Source of the DNA: Ruegeria arenilitoris
GTDB lineage: Bacteria; Pseudomonadota; Alphaproteobacteria; Rhodobacterales; Rhodobacteraceae
NCBI RefSeq assembly: GCF_013032445.1
Contig: NZ_WQCA01000019.1
Span: 1-58,105 of the forward strand
Direction: 5' to 3'
Length of the DNA: 58,105 nt
Numbering within the stretch: the first letter of the stretch is position 1; every line of letters begins with the position of its first letter. Positions 8,697-17,800 of this stretch are shown one piece after another. A program made the position numbers and the translations under genes. The notes beneath the pieces are model-generated. The model did no database searches, was not told where the DNA came from, and was given only the letters and a program-made list of their open reading frames with translations.

Positions 8697-10093
8697 CAAA
8701 CCTCCTCCAGCTTGGCCGCGTCGAACCCGGCGCTTGGCACCAGTTCGACCCCATCCTTGCTCATACGAACTTCCAACCCGGCAGCCAGATACGCCGCTTT
8801 CAGGCGGTCCACTTCGGAAAAATCCTTGCTCTGCATCGCAGTGACCCGCGCATCCGCCAGCCGGTCCGCATGAGCGGACAAGTCCACCGAAGCTGTATCC
8901 GCCCAAGCGCCCATCTCGTCAGACAAGAGACCCAACAACTGCGCACTCGCCAGCAGCCCCGCCGCATCTCCATCCGCAGCCAGACGGTAAAGCTCGGTCA
9001 AAGCGCCCGCCGTGTTCAGGTCGTCACTCAGCGCAGCGACAACTGTGGGCGCCGCGCTGGCGGCGGGCTCTATGCCCGCTGTCATCGCCCGCCACTTGCG
9101 CAGCGTCACCTCGGCCTCGCGTGCCTTCTTCTCAGTCCAGTCCATCGGCTTGCGATAATGGGTCTGCAGGAAGACAAAGCGGATCACCTCCCCCGGAACA
9201 CCCTGCTCCAGCAGATCGTGAACGGTGAAGAAATTGCCAAGCGATTTTGACATCTTCTTGCCTTCGACCTGCAGCATCTCATTGTGCAACCAGACGCGTG
9301 CGAACTCCCCTTCGGGATGGGCGCAGCAGCTTTGGGCGATCTCGTTTTCATGATGCGGGAACATCAGATCGTTGCCGCCGCCGTGAATGTCAAAGCTGTC
9401 GCCCAACAGCTCATAGCTCATGGCCGAGCATTCAATGTGCCACCCCGGACGCCCCCTTCCCCAAGGGCTGTCCCATCCGGGGAGATTATCAGTCGAGGGT
9501 TTCCACAGCACGAAATCCATCGGGTTCTTTTTGTAGGGCGCAACCTCAACCCGCGCGCCTGCGATCATGTCATCGACAGACCGACCGGACAAAGCGCCGT
9601 ATTTCTCCTTCCAACTGTCCACGGCGAACAGAACATGGCCTTCGGCTGCGTACGCGTGTTCCTTCTCGATCAAACCTTCGATCATCGCGATCATCTGATC
9701 GATATATTGCGTGGCGCGCGGCATCTCATTCGGCTCCAAAGCCCCAAGCGCGCCCATGTCATGCAGATACCATCCGATTGTCTCGTCCGAGCGCTCCTGC
9801 ACCAATTGCTCCAATGTGCCCACGGCCCCGGCCTGCTGACGCGCCAGAGCAGTCGCGTTGATCTTGTCATCCACGTCGGTGAAATTGCGCACATAAGTCA
9901 CGTGATCTGCGCCGTAGGTGTGCCGCAGCAAGCGATAGAGCACATCAAACACCACCACCGGCCGAGCGTTACCCAAATGAGCACGATCGTAGACGGTGGG
10001 CCCGCAGACATACATCCGCACATTTTCGGCGCTGATCGGAACGAAATCCTCTTTCGTCCGCGTCCGGGTGTTGTGCAGTTTGATCTTCGTCAT
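8696..10093 (-). CDS. cysS: Cysteinyl-tRNA synthetase
   Basis: This class I aminoacyl-tRNA synthetase of 465 residues charges tRNA-Cys. C30 in [10 protein letters not shown]222 in WHIECSAM and the [10 protein letters not shown] block (246-255) supply the zinc ligands; HLGN (39-42) is the HIGH motif and KMSKS lies at 280-284. The C-terminal DALR-like helical part is present and the length is normal. The stop codon overlaps the cimA start (1 bp into the ATG), so cysS, cimA and the SQS/PSY-like gene form a tightly overlapping minus-strand operon. Confidence 0.95.
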   Translation of the reverse strand: MTKIKLHNTRTRTKEDFVPISAENVRMYVCGPTVYDRAHLGNARPVVVFDVLYRLLRHTYGADHVTYVRNFTDVDDKINATALARQQAGAVGTLEQLVQERSDETIGWYLHDMGALGALEPNEMPRATQYIDQMIAMIEGLIEKEHAYAAEGHVLFAVDSWKEKYGALSGRSVDDMIAGARVEVAPYKKNPMDFVLWKPSTDNLPGWDSPWGRGRPGWHIECSAMSYELLGDSFDIHGGGNDLMFPHHENEIAQSCCAHPEGEFARVWLHNEMLQVEGKKMSKSLGNFFTVHDLLEQGVPGEVIRFVFLQTHYRKPMDWTEKKAREAEVTLRKWRAMTAGIEPAASAAPTVVAALSDDLNTAGALTELYRLAADGDAAGLLASAQLLGLLSDEMGAWADTASVDLSAHADRLADARVTAMQSKDFSEVDRLKAAYLAAGLEVRMSKDGVELVPSAGFDAAKLEEV

Positions 10094-10357
10094 CGGTCGG
10101 CTCCTAAAAACAGCGTGGCTTCTCGCGTTGGCGCGGGCTTAGCAACTTGTCTCAGGGATGAAAACGAAAGAAACCGGCCCGCTTGATAAATCAGCAGGTA
10201 ATGCAGCAGATAATGATGCAGGACTTCCGGTTCATACCGTTCCAGTACCACGCGGATCGCTTTGCGCCAAGCCCCCAGTTCCGAGCCCACGGTCACCGAT
10301 TGACATTCCCGAACGCCTCTGGCCCAGTCTGCGCAAGACATCAGACGGAGACGGACC

Positions 10358-11548
10358 ATGAAATTGTCACAGCGCATCACGCATCTGACCGAAGGCGGCA
10401 GTGACGGTTGGGATGTGTTCTATCGCGCCCGCCAGATGATCAGCGACGGCTATGCAGTGACCGAACTGACCATCGGCGAACATGACATCCGCACCGATGC
10501 ATCGATCCTTGAGGCGATGGACTTGTCTGCCCGGCAGGGTCACACCGGTTATGCCATGGTTCCCGGCACCGATCTGCTGCGCGACACAGTCGCCGCCCGG
10601 TTGCGAGCTCGCACCGGTATCCCCACCACGCGCAACAACGTATTGATAACGCCCGGCGGGCAATCGGCGCTGTTTGCAGCCCATGTCGCGGTGTGTGATC
10701 CCGGTGATGTGGGGCTGTATCTCGACCCCTATTACGCCACCTATCCCGGCACAATCCGGGGCGCCGGAGCCGTGGCTCGATCGATCCAGACCACCGCCGA
10801 AAACGCGTTCCAGCCCCGCGCCGAGCAGATCGAGGCCGCTGCCGATGGCGCAGTGTCCTTGCTGGTCAACACGCCGAACAATCCTACAGGCGTGGTGTAT
10901 TCCCGGCAGACCCTCGAAGGGATCGCCGAGGTGTGCCGCCAGCGCGATCTCTGGCTGATTTCCGACGAGGTCTATGACACGCAAGTCTGGGAAGGCGAAC
11001 ATATCTCACCCCGTACCCTGCCCGACATGGCCGAACGAACGCTGGTTGTCGGTTCGATGTCGAAATCCCACGCGATGACCGGGTCCCGCTGCGGCTGGAT
11101 TGTCGGCCCGGAAGAGGTAATCTCGCATCTGATCAACCTCGCCACAAACACAACCTATGGCGTACCGGGATTTATTCAGGACGCGGCCAGTTTCGCACTG
11201 AACGCGGGCAATGATCTGGAGGAGCAGATCGCCGAACCCTTCCGCCGACGCCGCGCGCTTGCGGTTGGTATTCTCGACGCGCAGAACACCATCGAGATGG
11301 TTCCGGCGCAGGGAGCGATGTACCTGATGTTGGATATCCGAGCCACCGGGCTCAGCGGGGATGAATTCGCCAACGCCCTGCTCGATTCCCACGCGATCGC
11401 AGTGATGCCGGGTGAAAGTTTCGGGTCAGCCGCCGCGGGTCATATCCGCGTGGCTATGACCATCGATGACGAAAGGTTCGCAAGCGCTCTTTCCACAATC
11501 TGTACCTTTGCGGCTGAATTAGCTGAACATCACGCCGTCGTCAGTTGA
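10358..11548 (+). CDS. Class I/II pyridoxal-phosphate aminotransferase
   Basis: The 396-residue fold-type I aminotransferase has the full cofactor set: NTPNNPTG (171-178), the Asp of SDEVYD (203), and the Schiff-base lysine K236 in SMSKSHAMTGSR with its trailing Arg. The N-terminal GYAMVPGTDLLRDTVAARL is the usual substrate-loop region. It resembles the aspartate/tyrosine/aromatic-type aminotransferases. The amino donor is unknown. It stands alone between cysS (divergent) and a convergent outer-membrane gene; the 264-bp upstream spacer has no recognised regulatory site. Confidence 0.88.
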   Translation: MKLSQRITHLTEGGSDGWDVFYRARQMISDGYAVTELTIGEHDIRTDASILEAMDLSARQGHTGYAMVPGTDLLRDTVAARLRARTGIPTTRNNVLITPGGQSALFAAHVAVCDPGDVGLYLDPYYATYPGTIRGAGAVARSIQTTAENAFQPRAEQIEAAADGAVSLLVNTPNNPTGVVYSRQTLEGIAEVCRQRDLWLISDEVYDTQVWEGEHISPRTLPDMAERTLVVGSMSKSHAMTGSRCGWIVGPEEVISHLINLATNTTYGVPGFIQDAASFALNAGNDLEEQIAEPFRRRRALAVGILDAQNTIEMVPAQGAMYLMLDIRATGLSGDEFANALLDSHAIAVMPGESFGSAAAGHIRVAMTIDDERFASALSTICTFAAELAEHHAVVS

Positions 11549-11554
11549 CCGGCT

Positions 11555-12073
11555 TCAGAACCGGAAAGAGGTACGAAGGTTGAACACATTCGACCCCAAA
11601 CCGCCTTCCGTGCGGGTGACATCGTCAAAATTCTGACGCAACGCTTCGCCGCTGATCACCAAGCGATCATTTATGGGATAGGCAACACCGATTCCGTAAA
11701 CCGCAGCAGTGTCGTTGTCGACCGAGGCATCCAATCTGGCTGCGCCAACGATTACGTACCCCAAAGCTCCACCGAAGTCGTAACCACCACGCAGTTTCAG
11801 ACGGGTCATGCTGTCTACGCTGCCTTCGCCATCACTGAGGTCGAATGAAAGGCGATTATATTCAAGCTCACCGCCCAGAACAAAGTTGCCGAAATCTCGG
11901 TCATACCCGATATGAGGGCCAAAGGCCGTATCGTTACCGCTCGACCCGTTCGGGCCATCGGCTTCCGCATACCCAAAGCTAAATCCGGCATAAGCCCCGG
12001 TCCAATCCTCAGCCATTGCCGGGGTTGCGATGCTCGCCACCAAAACAAAACTGAGGGCCTTAAGGGCTTTCAT
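11555..12073 (-). CDS. Small outer-membrane beta-barrel protein (OmpA/OmpX-like)
   Basis: The 172-residue precursor has a clear Sec signal peptide with cleavage after AMA (residue 21). The mature part is made of alternating-polarity strands with Gly/aromatic-rich turns (WTGAYAGFSFGYAEAD, FVLGGELEYNRLSFDL, RLKLRGGYDFGGALGYVI) and ends in Phe, as expected for BAM-dependent barrel insertion. It resembles the 8-stranded OmpA-like transmembrane domain/porin family proteins of alphaproteobacteria, without a peptidoglycan-binding domain. The role could be surface stabilisation or adhesion; none is proven. It converges on the aminotransferase gene. Confidence 0.82.
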   Translation of the reverse strand: MKALKALSFVLVASIATPAMAEDWTGAYAGFSFGYAEADGPNGSSGNDTAFGPHIGYDRDFGNFVLGGELEYNRLSFDLSDGEGSVDSMTRLKLRGGYDFGGALGYVIVGAARLDASVDNDTAAVYGIGVAYPINDRLVISGEALRQNFDDVTRTEGGLGSNVFNLRTSFRF

Positions 12074-12208
12074 AAATTTCTCCTACCGGACCTTTTGCCA
12101 AAGCAGTTGGTCGATCGGGTTACCTTAACTTAGAAACCTGGCTCACGATCATTAAGATTCAATTGAGATCACGAACCACTCTTAAATAAGTGAAGGAACT
12201 ATAACAGA
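12074..12208. other. Promoter region between beta-barrel gene and methyltransferase leader
   Basis: This AT-rich segment upstream of the barrel protein gene (minus strand) and the methyltransferase leader (plus strand) should contain both promoters. No clean -35/-10 pair, small ORF or operator was recognised. Confidence 0.4.
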
Positions 12209-12309
12209 TTTCTGCCTTAGCGGGAAAAAACTTTGGAACCAGAGAAAACGCCGTGACACCCGCACAACAGTTTCGCTTTTGAACTCTCAGGTCGCAAACA
12301 GGACAGAAA
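12209..12309 (+). ncRNA. Candidate glycine-riboswitch-like aptamer in the MttB-family gene leader
   Basis: The 3' half carries GAACTCTCAGGT (12281-12292) and AGGACAGA (12300-12307), the two most conserved strings of the glycine (gcvT) aptamer, at the right order and near-normal spacing. TTTCTG (12209-12214) can pair with CAGAAA (12304-12309) as P1, and GAGA (12242-12245) with TCTC (12285-12288) as P2. CACCCGCACAAC (12257-12268) sits where CACCGAAGGAGCAA is expected, but the GAAGG core is changed and shortened and the P3 hairpin is not clear. It may therefore be a diverged aptamer, an aptamer of altered specificity, or a chance resemblance. It lies about 180 bp before the methyltransferase start. 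Confidence 0.35.
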
Positions 12310-12378
12310 GCAGCTGTGCACATCGGAATACTGATCGTCAAAACGCGAGGACAGATGCAAAGCGACGTTTGGAAAATT

Positions 12379-12471
12379 CGGCTGATCAGCCGCACCATCG
12401 GTGCGGATCGTGGTCGTGCAGCACGAGGGCGACCAACAAAGGCGTGAATACCCCTCACTCCTGACGCCTTT
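12379..12471 (+). promoter_or_regulatory. Structured leader with terminator-like stem before the methyltransferase
   Basis: Several dyads follow one another here: CGGCTGATCAGCCG (12379-12392), CGCACC/GGTGCG (12391-12405) and TCGTGC/GCACGA (about 12414-12426). A final 8-bp stem AAAGGCGT (12438-12445) with ACGCCTTT (12464-12471) is followed by TTC and lies 18 bp before the ATG. GAGGG (12425-12429) could pair with CCCTC (12452-12456) inside the last loop. The layout is what an attenuation or translation-control platform would look like; this is an inference. Confidence 0.4.
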
Positions 12472-12489
12472 TCTATTGGATTCTGACCC

Positions 12490-14034
12490 ATGAACGATCA
12501 AACCCGTACCTCTTCCCGCAGCGGCGGACGCGCCGCGCGTCGTGCTGCCCGTGCCACCGCCCTTCCTGAACATTTGCGCCCCATCCGCCCCGGCATGGAG
12601 GGAGGTGTCCTCAATGTTCTGACCCAGGCACAGATCGAACGCATTCACGAGGCCGCGTTGACCGCGTTGGAGACCATCGGTCTGGCCGACGCACCGCAAA
12701 GCGGTATCGATTACCTTGTCGGTGCCGGTTGCACGTTGGGCGACGATGGACGAATTCGCTTTCCCCGCGCCCTGGTCGAGGACACGATCGCGAAAGCAAA
12801 CCGCTCGGTCACCCTGTACAGCCGTGACGGAAAAACCGACCTGGACCTGTCTGGTACCAAGGTCCACTACGGTACTGCAGGTGCGGCCGTCAGCATGGTT
12901 GACGTTCATGGGAATGAATATCGCGATTCCACGGTTCAAGACCTGCATGACGCATCCAGAATCTGCGAGCAGCTTGAAAACATTCACTTTGTCCAGCGTC
13001 CGATGGTTTGCCGAGACATTCCCGACAACCTGGAAATGGATCTGAACACGATTTACGCCGCATGTTCGGGCACATTCAAACATATCGGCACATCCTTCAC
13101 CGAACCTCACCACGTGGCCCCGGCGATGGAGATGATCTACATGATCGCCGGTGGTGAAGATAAATACCGAGAGCGTCCGTTCGTATCGAACTCGAACTGT
13201 TTTGTCGTGCCGCCGATGAAATTCGCAACGGAAAGCTGCGAGGTTATGGAACTGTGCATCAAGGCCGGGATGCCGGTTCTGTTGCTGTCGGCCGGGATGG
13301 CGGGTGCGACCGCGCCCTCAACAATCGCCGGAGCGATCACCCAAGCCACGGCAGAATGCCTGGCGGGATTGGTTTATGTAAACGCCGTAAGTCCCGGTGC
13401 TCCTGCGATTTTTGGCACATGGCCCTTTGGCCTGGACCTGCGTACCGGCGCCATGTCGATCGGGTCCGGCGAACAGGCCTTGCTGACCGCAGGCTGTGCC
13501 CAAATGCACCGGTTCTACGACTTGCCGGGCGGTTCAGCCGCTGGTGCATCCGATTCGAAGATGCCCGACATGCAGGCGGGATGGGAGCAGATGTGCTCGA
13601 ACGTCATGGCCGGGCTGTCGGGTGTGAACATGGTATACGAAGCGGCCGGTATGCACGCCTCGTTGCTGGGGTTCTGTCTGGAAAGCCTCATCCTCAGCGA
13701 CGACCTGATTGGTCAGGCGCAGCGCTGCGTACGTGGAATTGAAGTGACCGACGAAACTCTGGCGCTCGACCAGATCGCAGAAGTCTGCATGGGCGGGCCG
13801 GGTCATTATCTTGGCACCGATGCAACGCTGAGCCGGATGCAGGCGGATTATGTCTATCCAACCTTTGGTGACCGCACCTCACCCAAGGAGTGGGCAGAAC
13901 TGGGCAAACCCGACCTGATTGAAAAGGCAATTAAGCGGAAGGAAGAGATCCTGTCGACCCCGTCCCCGGCCCGGTTCGATCCGCTGCTGGATGCCGAACT
14001 TCGTGAAAAGTTCAACATTCACCTCAGCCAATAA
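12490..14034 (+). CDS. MttB-family (trimethylamine methyltransferase-like) corrinoid-dependent methyltransferase, non-pyrrolysine
   Basis: The 514-residue protein belongs to the MttB superfamily of TIM-barrel methyltransferases that move a methyl group from a methylated amine to a corrinoid protein. Recognisable parts are EHLRPIRPGMEGG near 27, the glycine-rich barrel tracts YGTAGAAVSM (about 117-126) and PAIFGTWPFG (about 302-311), and the C-terminal MGGPGHYLGTDATL. The frame runs through with no internal amber codon, so this is a non-Pyl member; characterised relatives demethylate glycine betaine, proline betaine or carnitine. The first 25 residues are basic and Arg/Ala-rich. No corrinoid protein is adjacent; one lies 26 kb away at 40302-41000. 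The ribosome-binding site is weak, which fits control by the structured leader. Exact substrate unknown. Confidence 0.85.
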   Translation: MNDQTRTSSRSGGRAARRAARATALPEHLRPIRPGMEGGVLNVLTQAQIERIHEAALTALETIGLADAPQSGIDYLVGAGCTLGDDGRIRFPRALVEDTIAKANRSVTLYSRDGKTDLDLSGTKVHYGTAGAAVSMVDVHGNEYRDSTVQDLHDASRICEQLENIHFVQRPMVCRDIPDNLEMDLNTIYAACSGTFKHIGTSFTEPHHVAPAMEMIYMIAGGEDKYRERPFVSNSNCFVVPPMKFATESCEVMELCIKAGMPVLLLSAGMAGATAPSTIAGAITQATAECLAGLVYVNAVSPGAPAIFGTWPFGLDLRTGAMSIGSGEQALLTAGCAQMHRFYDLPGGSAAGASDSKMPDMQAGWEQMCSNVMAGLSGVNMVYEAAGMHASLLGFCLESLILSDDLIGQAQRCVRGIEVTDETLALDQIAEVCMGGPGHYLGTDATLSRMQADYVYPTFGDRTSPKEWAELGKPDLIEKAIKRKEEILSTPSPARFDPLLDAELREKFNIHLSQ

Positions 14035-14043
14035 AGCATTGTA

Positions 14044-14072
14044 AAAGCGGCCAGAAAACATCTGGCCGCTTT
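14044..14072. terminator. Bidirectional terminator between methyltransferase and EF-hand gene
   Basis: AAAGCGGCCAGA (14044-14055) and TCTGGCCGCTTT (14061-14072) form a perfect 12-bp stem with a 5-nt loop, with T/A-rich flanks on both strands. It sits between the two convergent genes. Confidence 0.85.
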
Positions 14073-14083
14073 CTATTTCGGGG

Positions 14084-14329
14084 TTAGCCGTCGGTCGCCG
14101 GCAGCAAACCTGCTTCCTGTGCCACGGCAATTTCGGCCTCATCCAGCGCACCGTCACCATTTGCGTCCATCGCCGAGAAACCATCTGCGTCAACGTCGGG
14201 CAGAACGGCCTGAACTTCTTCGATTGTCAGTACACCATCGCCATTTGCATCAGCCGAGGATTGTGCGACGACCAGCGTCGGAAATCCAAGTGCAATGGCA
14301 GAGATAACGGCCAGAGTTTGCGGTTTCAT
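14084..14329 (-). CDS. Secreted EF-hand calcium-binding protein
   Basis: The 81-residue precursor has a signal peptide (about 1-22, cleavage near VVA-QS) and two EF-hand loops, DANGDGVLTIEE (27-38) and DANGDGALDEAE (55-66), both with the Asp/Asn/Asp/Glu pattern for calcium ligation. It is predicted to be periplasmic or secreted and to bind two calcium ions. Small EF-hand proteins of this type are common in marine Rhodobacterales and have no defined partner. It converges on the methyltransferase gene across a strong bidirectional hairpin. Confidence 0.85.
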   Translation of the reverse strand: MKPQTLAVISAIALGFPTLVVAQSSADANGDGVLTIEEVQAVLPDVDADGFSAMDANGDGALDEAEIAVAQEAGLLPATDG

Positions 14330-14576
14330 TGTGATGCCTCCTGATTGAGCTTTTTGCGTGTTGTCGTCCGGACAGCATTAGAAACACCCGAGCCTGATCC
14401 GCTGTCACCCGTTTTAAGTGTTTTCAGCGTTTTCGCGCCAATCTCCGCGTGTTTTAAAGAGTCGTGTCTGCGGGCGCCCGCCGGAAAAAACGCCCCTGTC
14501 GCATCTCGGCAAGTCTTGCCCGACGCGAGATGCAAAATCCGGCAAAGCTCTGCTCAAATTCCCGATGAAGCTTTCG

Positions 14577-14603
14577 CAAAAAGAAAGGGGGCCGAAGCCC
14601 CCT
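14577..14603 (-). terminator. Strong intrinsic terminator on the minus strand
   Basis: On the minus strand GGGGGC-TTCG-GCCCCC (14602 down to 14587) is a six-GC-pair stem closed by a stable TTCG tetraloop and followed by TTTCTTTTT. The nearest minus-strand gene, nrdJ, ends 270 bp upstream, so this either ends a long nrdJ 3' UTR or terminates a separate small transcript. Confidence 0.8.
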
Positions 14604-14846
14604 GTCAGTTTCGCCTTCCAGGCTCATTTCGTTGACCGCCCGGTGTTTTTTTGCCTGCGGCCTGGACTGCGCATGGGACGAGCGCACCCGCCCCGTGAAA
14701 GAGTGGGAAAGAGCATATATTCCGCCCCACCCTGTTCCCGGCCGACACGGGCATGTCGACCGAGTGGAGCGAGGCATCGATGGTAAGTCTCAGCACCTTG
14801 CTCCGTATTCGTCGGGGTCGGTTACTTAGGCAGCGTTCCGACCCCT

Positions 14847-14868
14847 ACGCCCCGGGTTGCCGGGGCGT
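14847..14868. terminator. Hairpin directly downstream of nrdJ
   Basis: CGCCCCGG (14848-14855) and CCGGGGCG (14860-14867) form an 8-bp GC-rich stem with a 4-nt loop, 6 bp after the nrdJ stop. On the nrdJ strand no T-run follows, so it may stabilise the mRNA end rather than terminate fully. Confidence 0.55.
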
Positions 14869-14873
14869 TAGTT

Positions 14874-17800
14874 TTAGCTACATCCGCTGGTCGCGCCGCA
14901 GGTGTTGCATTTCATGCAGGTGCCGTTGCGCACCAGCGTGTAGTTTCCGCATTCGCCACAAGGATCACCCTCATAGCCCTGCATCTTGGCCTTGGTCCGC
15001 GCGTCCATTCCGGTAGCAACCGCTGTTTCAGCAACAGGCGCTTCAAAGGTGGGCGCGGTTTCGGCCATGCCGTTCACCTCGGCCTGACCGCCATTGAAGA
15101 CCATCAGGTCCTGCGGCAAACGCTTGCGAAGATATCCGGTCGAGCTGATTTGTTTCAGCACTTCCAAGGACTTGGTCGCCGCGCTGTCACTGATTTCCGA
15201 GACATTGGACAGACCGTCTTCCTCCCCGCGGCCCAGATCGTCGAAGGTTGCGCCTTCGGGCTTCACATGGGCCAGATCGGTGCGGTCCAGATAGGACACG
15301 GCCAGCTCGCGGAAGATGTAATCCAGGATCGACGTCGCATTCTTGATCGAGTCGTTGCCTTGCACCATTCCAGCCGGTTCGAACTTGGTGAAGGTGAAGG
15401 CATCCACGAATTCTTCCAGCGGCACGCCGTATTGCAGGCCAACCGACACCGCGATGGCAAAGTTGTTCATCATCGCCCGGAAGCCAGCGCCTTCCTTGTG
15501 CATGTCGATGAAAATCTCGCCCAGCTTGCCGTCTTCGAACTCACCCGTGCGCAGATAGACCTTGTGCCCACCCACGATCGCCTTCTGGGTATACCCCTTG
15601 CGACGATGCGGCAGTTTCTCGCGATGGCTGCGGATGATTTCCTTGACCACAACCTTTTCGATCACCTTCTCGGCCAGAACGACGGCTTTTTCTTGCGCCG
15701 ATCCGCTTTCCAACACTTCTGCCGCTTCGTCATCATCCTCGACTAGCGCTGCTGCCAAAGGCTGCGACAGTTTCGAGCCGTCACGATAGAGCGCGTTGGC
15801 CTTCACACCCAGCGACCAGCTGAGTTCGTATGCCTTCTGGCAATCCTCGATGGTCGCATCGTTCGGCATGTTGATCGTCTTCGAGATCGCGCCCGAGATG
15901 AAGCTCTGCGCCGCCGCCATCATGGTGATGTGGCTATCAACCCCAAGGAAACGCTTGCCTTTTTTACCGCATGGGTTGGCGCAGTCGAAGATCGAATAGT
16001 GCTCTTCCTTCAGATGCGGCGCGCCTTCCAGCGTCATGGTTCCGCAAACGTGGTCGTTGGCCGCGTCGATATCCGCGCGGGTAAAGCCCAAATGGCGCAG
16101 CAGGTCGAAGGTCGGGTCATTCAGCTTGGTCGCCGGAATGCCCAGTACGCCGGTGCAGAAATCCTCGCCCAGGGTCCACTGGTTGAAGACGAACCGGATG
16201 TCGAAGGCGCTTTCCAGCGCGGCATCCACCTTGGCCAGCTCGTTGGGGCCAAAGCCATGACCGGTCAGCGAGGTGTGGTTGATCCCCGGTGCGTTGCCGA
16301 TGGTGCCGTGACCAACGGCGTAACCCACGATCTCTTCGATCTGAGACGAAGAATACCCCAACTTCTCCAGCGCCGACGGCACCGAGCGGTTGATGATCTT
16401 GAAGTAACCGCCACCGGCCAACTTCTTGAACTTGACCAGCGCAAAGTCCGGCTCAATCCCCGTTGTGTCGCAATCCATCACCAGGCCGATGGTGCCGGTG
16501 GGCGCGATTACAGTCGCCTGTGCGTTGCGGTAGCCGTTCTTCTCACCAAGGCTCAGCGCCTCATCCCAAGCCGACATGGCCAGATCGATCAGACGCTTGT
16601 CCGGGCAGTTGCCGTGGTCCAAAGGCACCGGCTTGACGGCCAGTTTCTCATAGCCTTCGGTCACACCCTGCGAGGCGCGGCGATGGTTGCGGATGACGCG
16701 CAGCATGTGATCCGCATTCCGTTCGTACCCCTTGAACGGCCCCAGCTCACCAGCGATCTCAGCCGAGGTCGCATAGGCCACACCGGTCATGATCGCGGTC
16801 AGCGCGCCACAGATCGCCCGGCCCTCGTCCGAGTCGTAGCTATAGCCCATGTTCATCAGCAGGCCGCCGATGTTCGCGTAACCCAGACCAAGCGTACGGA
16901 AGTCATACGACAGCTGCGCGATTTCCTTCGACGGGAACTGCGCCATCGTCACCGAGATTTCCAGTGTCAGGGTCCACAGACGCGAAGCGTGCATGTAGTC
17001 CGCGGCCTGGAACTCACCATCCTTGAGGAAGGTCAGCAGGTTCATCGATGCCAGGTTACAGGCCGTGTCATCAAGGAACATGTATTCCGAACATGGGTTC
17101 GAGCCGCGAATCTCACCATCTTCGGGGCAAGTGTGCCATTCGTTGACCGTGTCGTGGAACTGGATGCCGGGATCGGCGCAGGCCCATGCGGCGTGGCCAA
17201 CCTTTTCCCACAGATCGCGCGCCTTGACGGTCTTGGCGACCTTGCCGTCGGTGCGGTTGATCAGTTCCCAATCAGCGTCCTTTTCCACAGCCGTCAGGAA
17301 CGCGTTGGTCACGCGGATCGAGTTGTTCGAGTTCTGCCCCGAGACCGAGCTGTAGGCTTCCGAATCCCAGTCCGTGTCGTAGGTGGGGAATTTGATGCTG
17401 TCGTGGCCTTGCTTGGCGTAATCCAGAACGCGCTTGATGTAAGTTTCGGGGATCGCAACTTTTTTCGCCTCACGAACCGCCTTTTTCAGGCTGTCATTCT
17501 TGTTGGGATCATACGCTTCGTCCTGCGCACCGTCCCAGCTGCGGATGGCCTCGAAAATGCCGTTCAACATCTTCTCGTGCATCTTGGATCCGGCAACGAT
17601 CGAGGCCACCTTCTGCTCTTCGATCACCTTCCATTCGATGAATTGCTCGATGTCCGGGTGATCTGCATCGACGATCACCATCTTTGCTGCTCGACGGGTT
17701 GTCCCGCCTGATTTGATCGCGCCAGCGGCGCGGTCGCCGATCTTGAGAAAGCCCATGAGGCCCGAGGACTTGCCGCCACCCGACAGCGCTTCGCCTTCTG

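Larger units (their letters stand above)
14330..14873. other. Non-coding stretch downstream of nrdJ
   Basis: No convincing protein gene lies here; the open frames present have unlikely composition. It contains a hairpin directly after nrdJ (14847-14868) and a strong minus-strand terminator (14586-14603), leaving about 240 bp of possible minus-strand transcript between them. The part from 14330 to 14585 holds the EF-hand gene promoter and nothing else recognised. Confidence 0.5.

Noticed and set aside
8697..8906. Longer N-terminus for citramalate synthase
   Set aside because: The extra 70 residues lie antisense-free but inside cysS in another frame and lack homology-like sequence; ATG 8696 overlaps the cysS stop and gives the family start.
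10090..10380. Minus-strand 96-codon frame whose stop overlaps the cysS start by 4 bp
   Set aside because: The overlap looks operon-like, but the frame runs into the aminotransferase start on the other strand, has no recognisable family and has repetitive HYLLHYLL-type sequence; chance is more likely.
14345..14635. Plus-strand 96-codon frame between the EF-hand gene and nrdJ
   Set aside because: Composition is atypical, no ribosome-binding site was seen, and it runs across the minus-strand terminator.
14605..14796. 63-codon minus-strand frame ending at the TTCG-loop terminator
   Set aside because: It starts with GTG and has unlikely composition; kept only as a remark under the possible small RNA.
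15930..17711. 593-codon plus-strand frame antisense to nrdJ
   Set aside because: It is a shadow of the high-GC nrdJ codons, with Arg/Gln/Val-rich composition and no family features.
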